A stretch of 45,348 nucleotides of DNA from Elusimicrobiota bacterium. GTDB lineage: Bacteria; Elusimicrobiota; Elusimicrobia; Elusimicrobiales; UBA9959. The position numbers and the translations under genes were made by a program. The stretch is from positions 1-45,348 of the forward strand of contig JACQWV010000006.1 in NCBI GenBank assembly GCA_016209085.1. The letters run 5' to 3'. Below, piece by piece: positions 23,846 through 32,900 of the stretch (positions are counted from its first letter, which is position 1; each line of letters starts with the position of its first letter). The notes under the pieces are model-generated. The model searched no databases. It was given only the letters and a program-made list of their open reading frames with translations, and had not been told where the DNA came from.

Positions 23846-24811
23846 TTATTCCTGTGTGCGTCTATATCTGTTCACGTCGTAATTTGAATCCCCGCCCTGG
23901 CCATTATAATAAGTGCTACCGGAACCACCGGCCGCACTGCTTGAGGGTTCATCTGTAGTATTTTCCGAATAATATTCATTCCATTCATCTACCACGCCTG
24001 TCCAAACTTGCCATATAGCTTGAACTAATGTATTAGCCGCTCCGGCATTGGCAGCTGGTGGTAGCGCATTTGTTGCCTGTTTTGAAATAGAATCTAATCC
24101 TTTATCCGGCTGGGTTCTGCGCGCGAGTTCCTGGGTGTCCCACATCATGTCCCGTGTTTTCCAGCCTATGTCGCGACTGTAGCGGGATATGTCCATTGCA
24201 GTCCATTGTGCGTCATGACCTATCAATTTAGGGTCTATGCGCCGGACAGTCCATTCAAGCCTCTGCGCCGCGTTCTGAACGTCAAACTGGAACCTGTTGT
24301 TTAAATCTCTCGCGTCCCATTCCATGTCCCTGGCAAGCTTGTTTAATTCTTCGGATTTCTGGGCAATATTCAGAAGATTTTTTATATCCATGGCTATGCG
24401 CTGGCTGTCGTTGTAATACCTGGACATATCCATTGACATTCTGCGCAAATCGCTGCTGAAAAAAGGACTGGACGTATTCTGCTGGGCTATCCTTGAGGCT
24501 TCTCTTTCAAGACGGTCTATGTCCATTCTGAGCCAGGTGGTGTCGCTGTCAAGACGCCAGAGGTCGTTCTTTACTCTCTGGAATTTGTAAATCACATCTT
24601 GCGGGACCTGGGGCTGAGGCTCAGGAGCGACAACAACCGGCTGTTGAGGCTCAACTACCGCAGGCTCCTGCGCCACAGGAGTCTCCCCTTCTTTAGGCAG
24701 GCTTATACTGAAATCCCCTGATTTCAAATCCTCAATTTTGCCAAAGTCTTTTGCGCAAACTAATGAAACCGCAAATATAACCGCTCCGATTCCAGATAGA
24801 ATTTTTTTCAT
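23846..24811 (-). CDS. Secreted helical carrier protein with exchangeable C-terminal tip 1
   Basis: 321 residues from ATG 24811, preceded by GGAGGG at seven bases. Signal peptide about 1-20 (ending near LVCA). A Pro/Gln/Val-rich linker (about 45-75) is followed by a helical region (about 80-235) with repeated D-hydrophobic-R units such as MSMDMSRYYNDSQRIAMD and MDISRYSRDIGW. Constant part ends ELARRT. The tip has an Ala/Pro-rich hydrophobic stretch (NALPPAANAGAANTLVQAIW), acidic and Gly/Ser parts and the end SNYDVNRYRRTQE. I know no family for the carrier. With CPBP1 downstream and a second tip cassette behind it, it has the layout of a secreted antagonistic effector or bacteriocin precursor. 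Activity is unproven. Confidence 0.7.
   Translation of the reverse strand: MKKILSGIGAVIFAVSLVCAKDFGKIEDLKSGDFSISLPKEGETPVAQEPAVVEPQQPVVVAPEPQPQVPQDVIYKFQRVKNDLWRLDSDTTWLRMDIDRLEREASRIAQQNTSSPFFSSDLRRMSMDMSRYYNDSQRIAMDIKNLLNIAQKSEELNKLARDMEWDARDLNNRFQFDVQNAAQRLEWTVRRIDPKLIGHDAQWTAMDISRYSRDIGWKTRDMMWDTQELARRTQPDKGLDSISKQATNALPPAANAGAANTLVQAIWQVWTGVVDEWNEYYSENTTDEPSSSAAGGSGSTYYNGQGGDSNYDVNRYRRTQE
24117..24247 (-). repeat. 131-bp perfect direct repeat, copy in the carrier gene
   Basis: It encodes the last part of the constant helical region, from VRRIDPKLIGH to ELARR. It is identical to 22844-22974, and the two copies lie 1273 bp apart in the same orientation. Recombination between them would delete tip 1 and CPBP1 and join tip 2 to the carrier. 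Confidence 0.92.
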
Positions 24812-24875
24812 GTTTTTTCCCTCCAAAAAAATATAATTACATTATCATTTTATCATTAATAAGCGCGCATAAAAA

Positions 24876-24889
24876 GGGACTTTTGACCC
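24876..24889. promoter_or_regulatory. Dyad upstream of the carrier gene
   Basis: GGGACTTTTGACCC, followed by CATATCC, lies about 65 bases before ATG 24811. A second half-dyad (GAGACTTTATTCCC on the minus strand) lies next to it. Similar to 2267-2278, where GATATGGGACTAAAGTCC is found. No clear -35/-10 pair could be assigned. Confidence 0.35.
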
Positions 24890-24926
24890 ATATCCGCCTG
24901 GGAATAAAGTCTCTTCTTCGCATTCG

Positions 24927-27428
24927 CTATTTCGCTACTTCGCTATGTAATATCATCATCGTTATTGCCGGGACTTCAATGCCGGAAGAAACGGCTTCTT
25001 TTTTGCCCGCATAGATACCGCCCGCGTCAAACCCTATCAGATATGAGCCTTCCGGCAGGAAAAACCTGACCGGCTTTCTTGTCGGATTTATCAGAACTAT
25101 TATTTCCTCCCACTCGTCGCCTGAATTTTTTCCGTTTATTTTATAAGCTATGCAGGGTTTTTCAACACGCAGGCCTGATTCCTCGTAAAACTTCAGGTTT
25201 TCTTTTATCTGTTCCGCAGTTTTCATCCTGAAACCCGGGTGCCATTTGCGCAAATGTATTAAGTCCCTGTAAAAAGAAAACACGCCGTAATGAGTTTTTT
25301 TCAGAGTCCAGTCAATCATGTTTACGGAATCAGGGAGGTTGTAGGAATTTTCCTCGCCGGTTTTGGTTCTTAAGAATTCCTCGCCTGAATGAAGGAACGG
25401 AATTCCCTGCGAAGTCAGAATTATCGCCTGCGCAAGCTTGTCCATCTTTATTTTTTCATTCAAAACAGCGTCTTTAGCTGACAAATCTATCCTGTCCCAG
25501 AGCGTGTGATTGTCGTGACAGCTCACATAGTTTACGGTTTCAAGCGGCGAATCAGTAAAATCACTAATGCTGCCCATAATCCCACGCATCACAGCGTCCC
25601 TGTTTTTCCCGGACTGCACGTAGCCCAGGTCCTTAATTTCAAAAACACTCCCCTTTATCGCGTCCCTGAAATTATCGTTGAAAACGGCGAATCCCTTTGA
25701 TTTCTGCGAGCCTTTTTTTATCCCGTCAACAGGCGTGGGGCCGCACGTCCACGGCTCGCCGTAAATTATGATGCCGGGTTTTATTGCATTGAGTTTTTTC
25801 ACTATTTCAAAAACGGTTTCTTTGTCAACCAGGCCCATTAAGTCAAACCTGAACCCGTCAATCCCGTATTCTTTAACCCAGTAAACCAGGCTGTCCAGAA
25901 TAAACTTCCTTGCCATGGGCGCTTCTGTCTTGAATTCATTCCCGCAGCCTGAGCCGTTCCAGTACTCCCCGTTCTCCTTTATCCTGTAATAATAGCCGGG
26001 CGCAGCCGCATTGAAATTGCGGATTTTTGAGTCAGTCTCGGCGGTGTGATTGTAAACCACGTCCATAAACACTTTTATGCCTTTCCTGTGAAAAGCGGAA
26101 ATCATTTCCTTGGCTTCTCTTATCTTTTCCTTTCTGTCAATCGCATACCATCCGTCAGGCGAATTAAAATTAACCGGCATGTAGCCCCAGTTGTATTCGC
26201 CGGAGGCCTCGTTGTTTTCAAAATCCTGAAAAGGCATTATATGAACAGCGTTGATTCCGAGCTCAATGAGGTGGTCAATGCCTGTCAAAAGCTCCTTGAA
26301 ATTTTTATGCGTTGAATTTTCTTCGGCAAGCCCCGAATATTTTCCCCTGTTTTTTACGCCTGAATTTTCGTCAATCGTAAAATCCCTGATGTGCATTTCA
26401 TAAATTATCGTTTCCGCAAGGTCAAATACCGGCGGCGGGAAAACCGAAGTTTTGTCTTTCACTATCAGAGCCTTCCCGTCATGAGAACTCGCATACCGGG
26501 CATACGGGTCAATTCCTTCAAAAACCCTGTCTCCTTCTTTCACCCGGATTTTGTAATACTTTCCAACAATGTTTTCAGTAAAAACCTTCTCCCATACTCC
26601 GTTCCCTGAATAATCCGCGGGATATTCCGAAGAATCAGCGTTTTCATCGTCGTAAAGCAAAATTGAAACGCTTTTGGCTCTCGGCGAGAAGATTCTTATT
26701 ATGGTTTTTTCTTCCTTAAAAATTACGCCTAATTCTTTATCGGTTTTAAAATAATCGCCGTACACGATATCGCCCAATCTAAGCGCAATCGGCCCGAAAT
26801 TTCTTGAATAAAGCGCCCATTTGCCTTCATTTATTTCCGGAAAACCCATTTTTGCGTCGGAATGAAGAGAAAATAGCGCCCAAGAGCCTGAATCAGCTCC
26901 GTGTTTAAAATAAATCTTTTCAGGATAATGCCTCATTATGCCGTCTGAAACATAAAATGACTGGTTTGAAATGAATTCCCTATCTACGACTCTGGTGAAG
27001 ACTATCTTTATCTGGTTGGCGTTTTCAATTTCAGCCGAGATTATCCGCGTTGAAATCTCAGGAGATATTGCATAAACCTCAGGGTCGGCTTCAACCATGA
27101 AAATTTCCTTTGCATTTTTCAACCTGAAAAACCTGTCGGAACCGTCTTTCTTTTCCCAGTTTTTGTATTTAGGCAGAAAACCCGCGTTTTTGCCTGAAAG
27201 CCCGCGCTCGTCAGCGTCAATTTTGAAAACAATTCCGAAATCGCTTTTTCCGTGCGGCGGGATTTCAAACCCTTTTTTTTTATCCTCTTCGTTCCACACC
27301 CACATGGACCAGCCTTCGTAATCGCCGTTTAAACGGTTGTAGTGAAGCGTCAATGAGTTTTGTGAATAGGAATTGAGATTCATGGAAATCACCCCGCAGA
27401 AAAATATGAAAACAACTGATTTTTTCAT
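24927..27428 (-). CDS. pulA: Secreted type I pullulanase (GH13)
   Basis: 834 residues from ATG 27428; the frame extends eight codons further but would overlap the divergent gene. Signal peptide about 1-22. An N-terminal starch-binding PUD domain (LTLHYNRLNGDYEGWSMWVW), then a CBM48-like region and the GH13 barrel follow. Pullulanase signature YNWGYMPVNFNSPDGWY lies near 414, with DVVYNHTAE near 458. The nucleophile Asp is in GFRFDLMGL (near 525), the acid/base Glu in YGEPWTCGPT (near 558), and SCHDNHTLWD is near 640. All catalytic positions are present. It debranches pullulan or starch, probably outside the cytoplasm. The divergent neighbour is another predicted glycosidase. Confidence 0.92.
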   Translation of the reverse strand: MKKSVVFIFFCGVISMNLNSYSQNSLTLHYNRLNGDYEGWSMWVWNEEDKKKGFEIPPHGKSDFGIVFKIDADERGLSGKNAGFLPKYKNWEKKDGSDRFFRLKNAKEIFMVEADPEVYAISPEISTRIISAEIENANQIKIVFTRVVDREFISNQSFYVSDGIMRHYPEKIYFKHGADSGSWALFSLHSDAKMGFPEINEGKWALYSRNFGPIALRLGDIVYGDYFKTDKELGVIFKEEKTIIRIFSPRAKSVSILLYDDENADSSEYPADYSGNGVWEKVFTENIVGKYYKIRVKEGDRVFEGIDPYARYASSHDGKALIVKDKTSVFPPPVFDLAETIIYEMHIRDFTIDENSGVKNRGKYSGLAEENSTHKNFKELLTGIDHLIELGINAVHIMPFQDFENNEASGEYNWGYMPVNFNSPDGWYAIDRKEKIREAKEMISAFHRKGIKVFMDVVYNHTAETDSKIRNFNAAAPGYYYRIKENGEYWNGSGCGNEFKTEAPMARKFILDSLVYWVKEYGIDGFRFDLMGLVDKETVFEIVKKLNAIKPGIIIYGEPWTCGPTPVDGIKKGSQKSKGFAVFNDNFRDAIKGSVFEIKDLGYVQSGKNRDAVMRGIMGSISDFTDSPLETVNYVSCHDNHTLWDRIDLSAKDAVLNEKIKMDKLAQAIILTSQGIPFLHSGEEFLRTKTGEENSYNLPDSVNMIDWTLKKTHYGVFSFYRDLIHLRKWHPGFRMKTAEQIKENLKFYEESGLRVEKPCIAYKINGKNSGDEWEEIIVLINPTRKPVRFFLPEGSYLIGFDAGGIYAGKKEAVSSGIEVPAITMMILHSEVAK

Positions 27429-27440
27429 AAAATATATTCT

Positions 27441-28622
27441 ATGATTATTCATCTTTGCTTTGCCATCTTCGTTTTGGTCATTCCGGTCATCTGTTCCCAG
27501 AACGCCCCCAAAAACCGGAAAGCCAGGTCCCCTCTGGAAGAAGTCAGAATGTCCACTTCCGCCTACGCTAAAGCTATAGCGGACAGGTCCGCTATCACGG
27601 AAGCGGTGAAGGAAAAAATCAGCTTAGAGCCGGATATAAGAGGCATTCACCTCACCAGCTGGGGCGCCGGTTCAATGAAAACCAGAAAACAGATTCTGGA
27701 AAAAATCAGTGAATCAGTCATAAATGCCGTCGTAGTAGCCGTAAAAGAGACTGACGGAAAGGTTTACATTCCTGGTGTGGAAAAAGCGCACAATTACGGC
27801 TCTTATGTCCCTGCGATATCAAAGCCGGAACACATGATTGAAGATTTCAAAAAAGCCTGTTTATACAAAATAGCGAGGATAGTCGTGTTCAAAGACAATC
27901 ACCTGCCGAAACACAGGTTGGAACTTGCGGTCAAAACTCCGGAAGGAAACGTCTGGAAAAGCTTTAACGGCGGAACATGGGTTGACCCATATAACAGGGA
28001 AATATGGGAATACAACATTGACATTGCGGTACGATGCGCCGAACTCGGTTTTGACGAGATACAATTTGACTACATACGGTTTCCCTCCGAAGGCGTAATT
28101 TCAATGTGCAGGTATTCAAGACCCCACACGGAGCAGTCAGGCATTGAGAATCTGGGAGAATTCCTCAAATACGCGGCCAAAAAACTCAAGCCTTATAAAG
28201 TGAAAATATCCGCCGCTATTTTCGGCCTGACCACGACAATAAAACACGGAATGGGTATAGGCCAGAACATTGAAACTCTGGCGCGGCATGCAGATTACAT
28301 CTACCCCATGATGTATCCCTCTCATTATGAAAAAGGAAACTACGGGATAAAAAACCCGGACGCGAAACCTTTTAAAACCATAGATTATGGTTTACGGGAC
28401 GCTTTTGAAAGATTGGGCGAAGATTACGCAAAAATGAGGCCTTATCTCCAGGATTTTTCACTCGGCCTCAGATACGGACCGCACGAAATCAGGGCGCAAA
28501 TGATAGCCGCCAAGAGGAATATGCTGAAAAACTGGATTTTATGGAATCCTTCAAACAGATACACATGGGACGCACTCACCCCCCGCTCTTACTACGGGTA
28601 CGTGTGCCCTAAGGGACCGTAA
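27441..28622 (+). CDS. Putative glycoside hydrolase (DUF4015), secreted
   Basis: 393 residues with a signal peptide (about 1-19, ending near VICS). The domain from RGIHLTSWGAGS (near 71) to about 385 matches the DUF4015 putative glycosidase family: DGKVYIPG, WVDPYNREIWEYNIDIAVRC, FDEIQFDYIRFPSEG and YIYPMMYPSHY, a TIM-barrel with likely acidic catalytic residues. Substrate unknown. The start is 12 bp from the divergent pullulanase start, so they may be co-regulated in polysaccharide use. The last codons PKGP-stop lie in an 18-bp remnant of the element arm seen at 6655 (28613-28630). Confidence 0.8.
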   Translation: MIIHLCFAIFVLVIPVICSQNAPKNRKARSPLEEVRMSTSAYAKAIADRSAITEAVKEKISLEPDIRGIHLTSWGAGSMKTRKQILEKISESVINAVVVAVKETDGKVYIPGVEKAHNYGSYVPAISKPEHMIEDFKKACLYKIARIVVFKDNHLPKHRLELAVKTPEGNVWKSFNGGTWVDPYNREIWEYNIDIAVRCAELGFDEIQFDYIRFPSEGVISMCRYSRPHTEQSGIENLGEFLKYAAKKLKPYKVKISAAIFGLTTTIKHGMGIGQNIETLARHADYIYPMMYPSHYEKGNYGIKNPDAKPFKTIDYGLRDAFERLGEDYAKMRPYLQDFSLGLRYGPHEIRAQMIAAKRNMLKNWILWNPSNRYTWDALTPRSYYGYVCPKGP

Positions 28623-28630
28623 AGAAATTA
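28613..28630. repeat. Solo arm of the inverted-repeat element
   Basis: gggaccgtaaagaaatta is identical to the first 18 bp of the element at 6655, and is also preceded by TAA. No second arm follows, so it is either a remnant or a target-like sequence. It covers the ends of two convergent genes. Confidence 0.6.
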
Positions 28631-29857
28631 TAAGTTTATTATTTCCTTATATTCTTTTTCGCAATTAAAAAATTGCGCTATTATTGAACCTGCATCCAGA
28701 AGGCCCTGATATTTGCCTGTCCTGATTCCGCCCAAATCTGCGCCAGCGCCCTTTCTTTCAGCAATCAAAGGAAGCGGTTCGTTTGAGTGGTACCCGTAAT
28801 CCTCTTTGTGCTCCATTCCGTGGTCCGCAGTAATAATCAGCAAATCCCCTTTTGAAAGCGTTTTTTCAAAAACGGGGATTATCCTGTCAATCTCCTCAAT
28901 GCACTTAACCGCGCCTTCTATGTCCCTAGTATGGCCGTAAACGCTGTCGGTGTCAACCAGATTGGCGAATATGAAAGCGCCGTTCGGCCTGTAAACGGAT
29001 TTGGCGGAAACCAGGGCGTTTATTATGCCCTGCGCCACGTACGGATTTGTGTCTTTCTTCCTGGGATGAACGAACCTGAGCCCCAATTCCGGGTCTATAA
29101 AAATCTCCCTGGTTAATTTTATTTTTTCGTGATAATTAGCGTTTACAAGTTCTAATGTTTTGCCGACAGCTACGGTCCAGACATTTTTCTCATAAAGCAA
29201 GTCAACAAGCGTTTTCTGTTCCAGAGGCAGAACAGCGTCATGCCTGTTTGAAGTTCTTATGATTTCCCCTTCAGGCGTTTTTAGGTAGCTTCTTGCAATG
29301 GCGCGGGTAAGCGGTATTTTCATTTCCATCGCAAGAGCAAAAGCCGTATCCGCTATGAAATGCTGTTCTTTGACCGGGATTACGTTCTCATTCATTGCAA
29401 TCTGTATAAGCGGGTCGCATTTGCTCGCGTAAACAATCAGATTCCCGGTTTTTTCATGCTCGTCAGCGTTTAATTCAATGGCGTCCATTCCTCCGGCCAT
29501 TTTGTTGAAAAAAGTTTTTCTGCCCGTTCTTTTTTCAAGCTCAGCCAGATAATCCTGCCCAAAACCATCGTAAAACAGGTTGTACGTCCTGTTATCCACC
29601 ACGCCCATCATTTCCCTGTGCCCCACAAGACTGTCCGCGCTCGCCGAGGCCTGTGTAACTTTGGTTACATATGATTTTCCGGAATATCCCGGAGAAAATC
29701 TCTTTTTAAATTCCGGAGAAACGATTTCTCCGATGCCCAATCTTGACAAATTCGGCATTTTTATTTTTTTGTTACATTTTGAAAGCAGATGCTCAATTGT
29801 TGAGATTCCGACCGCGTCAATTACAATCAAAAGCGTCACACGGGATTTATCGCTCAT
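28628..29857 (-). CDS. Phosphopentomutase-like metalloenzyme (DeoB-related, alkaline phosphatase superfamily)
   Basis: 409 residues. Metal-site blocks of the superfamily are VTLLIVIDAVGIS (near 7-19), ASASADSLVGHREMMG (near 70-85), ANLVDTDSVYGHTRD and ITADHGMEHKEDYGYHSNEPLPL (near 345-365). The last resembles the DeoB TADHG...THSREYVPL motif. DeoB interconverts ribose 1- and 5-phosphate. In DeoB the segment before GHWE carries a catalytic Thr; here it reads ADSLVGHRE, so Thr is absent or replaced by Ser, and a different phosphosugar substrate is possible. The gene converges with the DUF4015 gene and diverges from the peptidase at 29904. Confidence 0.75.
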   Translation of the reverse strand: MSDKSRVTLLIVIDAVGISTIEHLLSKCNKKIKMPNLSRLGIGEIVSPEFKKRFSPGYSGKSYVTKVTQASASADSLVGHREMMGVVDNRTYNLFYDGFGQDYLAELEKRTGRKTFFNKMAGGMDAIELNADEHEKTGNLIVYASKCDPLIQIAMNENVIPVKEQHFIADTAFALAMEMKIPLTRAIARSYLKTPEGEIIRTSNRHDAVLPLEQKTLVDLLYEKNVWTVAVGKTLELVNANYHEKIKLTREIFIDPELGLRFVHPRKKDTNPYVAQGIINALVSAKSVYRPNGAFIFANLVDTDSVYGHTRDIEGAVKCIEEIDRIIPVFEKTLSKGDLLIITADHGMEHKEDYGYHSNEPLPLIAERKGAGADLGGIRTGKYQGLLDAGSIIAQFFNCEKEYKEIINL

Positions 29858-29903
29858 GCTCCCTCCGATTTTTAATATTATATAAATATATGGAGGAATT
29901 TAT

Positions 29904-32900
29904 ATGAAACTACTACCGAGGGTAATGCCTGTTTTGCTCCTACTGAGGCAAACACAAATAATGTCCTACTTTGGAGGCTCAGATTTGGATTGGATGCAAG
30001 GCGCAACGAATGAGCATAGCGTAGGCTATGTGAATGAGGAGCAACGCAGCAGACGGCCAAATATGAGCCTCCCCTTTCCCGGGGGGAAAGGGGCTGGCCG
30101 CTTTTCGGCTGCGACTGCGTCGTTCGTCGCTTACATATCAACGATATGCTCGCTCCTCACTCCTTGTCTCGCTCAAAAATCGGCTCAGCCAAAGCAGATA
30201 TTATTTGTGTTTGCCTCAGTAATTAAATTGAATTTAAATGCCGGCGTAATTCATCACGACATGAAAATCAAGTTTGACTTTTCAGGGAACTCCGTTGAAG
30301 TCATTGATTCCTTCACAATTCCGGATAAAACCCCCGGTTTTTCATTTTATCTTCACAAGGGATTAAACCCGGTCCCGGCTGCGGACGGGGTTTCAATAGA
30401 ACCGCTCAAAGACGCTGAAAAAACTGAAAAAATTTTTGAGTATTATTACATTGAAGTCAAGCCCGGCGCAAAAACCGCAAAAATAAAATACAGCGGAAAG
30501 ATTTTCCACCCGTTTGAGGAGCAGGCGCAGGAATATGCCAGAAGTTTTTCCGAAACCCCGGGCATGGTCTCGGAGCAAGGGTGTTATCTTTCAGGAAGCT
30601 CCGGCTTTTACCCACGCATGGCAAAGGAACTCGTGACCTTCAGGATAGAGGCCGAACTGCCCAAGGACTACGGCATCGTGACGCAGGGAGAGAGAATCTC
30701 CGATGCGGCGCAGGGAAATTCCAGAAGAACCGTGTGGTCCGAGAAAAATCCTCAGGACGACATTGCGCTTTCATGCGGTAAATTCAAAGAATACTCTGAA
30801 AAAAAAGACCCGAGTTTTCACGTTTTCCTGAGAAACCCTGACGATTCTCTTGCAAAGAAATATCTTAAGACCACGAAACAATACGTTGAAATGTATTCAA
30901 AACTGCTCGGCCCATATCCTTACAAAAAATTCGCGCTTGTTGAAAATTTCTGGGAAACAGGCTACGGGATTCCGTCTTTCACTTTGCTGGGACCCAAAGT
31001 CATACGGCTTCCTTTCATTCTTCATTCGTCTTATCCCCATGAAATACTCCACAACTGGTGGGGAAACGGCGCGTTCGTGGATTATGAAAAAGGTAACTGG
31101 TGCGAAGGGCTGACCGCGTACCTGGCGGACTATCTCATATCGGAGCAGCGCGGGAAAGGCAGAGACTACAGAATGGCCGTTCTTCAGAAATATTCGGATT
31201 ACGTTTCAATATCAAAAGATTTCCCGATAATTGAATTCCGCTCAAGGCATTCTTCCGCCTCGGAAGCCGTGGGCTACGGCAAAACCATGATGTTTTATCA
31301 CATGCTCAGGCAGAAATTCGGGGATAAAAAATTCATTGACGCGTTAAGACATTTTTACCTGAAAAATAAATTCAGGCGCGCGGTTTTTGAAGACCTGAAA
31401 AATTCTTTTGAAAAAACAACGGATGATAATCTGGACTATTTTTTTGACCAGTGGCTGGCAAAAACCGGCGCGCCGGAGCTTGAACTCAAACATCCCATCA
31501 TTGAAAAAAGTGATGATAAATACCTTCTAAAATTTGAAATAGGGCAAAAACAGGATTATTTATACGACCTTGACATACCGGTCGTTATTCATTTTGAAAA
31601 TGAAAGCCATGCGTTCAGAACATTTATAAACACAAACCAGAAATCAGAATCGTTTGAAATGGAATTCTCGTCAAAACCCCTGATTCTTGAACTTGACCCT
31701 GAATTTGATGTTTTCAGAAAACTCCATCCGCTTGAAACGCCGTCAACGCTTTCAAAATTGCTGGGAGCGCAAAAGCCTTTGATTCTGCTTCCTTCAGAAT
31801 CTCCTGAAATGAAATTTTACGAAGAATTTGCATTAAACTGGTCAAAAGACAAAGAAAACCCTCCTGAAATAAAAAAGGACAATGAAATTTCCCGACTGCC
31901 GCGTGATAAGTCAATCTGGCTGTTAGGCAAAGAAAACAAATTTTCGGCAGAAGCCCTGAAAAACCTTGAAAAATACGGGATAAAATTCAATAAAAACCAA
32001 ACACTCATTGACAACCAAGGTTTTGACAACACCCACTCTTTTATATTTTCAGATTTTAATCCTGCCAATCCGGAGCACGGGCTCGGAATCATAATCCCTG
32101 CCAGCGCCGATGCCCTGAAACCGCTCTCAACAAAACTTCCGCATTACGGCAAATACACCTGCCTTGTGTTTGACAGCCGCATGAATTCTATAAAAACAAG
32201 CAGAAGGGAAATTACGGACTCGCCCCTGAGCTTTAAATTCGCCCAAGATTCTTTAAAGCAAACCTATCCGGAAAGAAACGCTCTTGGCCGGCTGGAATCC
32301 GAATTTTCCGCAAAAAACATAAAAAAGCATATTGAATTTCTGGCAGGCAGCCGATTAAAAGGAAGAGGCATCGGGACTCCTGAGATCGATAAAGCTGCCG
32401 ATTATATTGCAAAAAACTTTTCCTCTTACGGGCTGAAGCCTTTTGACTCAAAAAACTTTTTCCATATATGGACGGAGAACTTCGGGAACAAAACCCATAA
32501 ATTAAAAAATGTAATTGCAATGCTAAAAGGAACCGACCCGAAACTTTCAGATGAATATATAGTAATAGGAGCGCACTACGACCATGCAGGGACGGGAAAC
32601 GGAAAAATTTACTTTGGCGCTGACGATAATGCAAGCGGAGTTTCCCTGTTAATGGAACTTGCGCTGTATTTTTCAAAAAACAGGGCAAAAAGGTCCCTGA
32701 TTTTTGCGGCTTTCACGGCTGAAGAGCACGGCGAAATCGGCTCAAAACATTTTGTAAACGCTTTAACGAATGAACAGATTTCAAAAATAAACGCGATGCT
32801 GAACCTTGACACAATCGGAAGACTGCAAAATAAAAAAATTTTAATTTTAAACGCAGCCTCGTCCAAAAGCTGGATACACGTTTTCCGCGGCGCAAGCCTG

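Noticed and set aside
28628-29857. Firm assignment as deoB
   Set aside because: The fold-level motifs fit, but the catalytic Thr region differs and sequence similarity elsewhere looks low, so no gene symbol is given.
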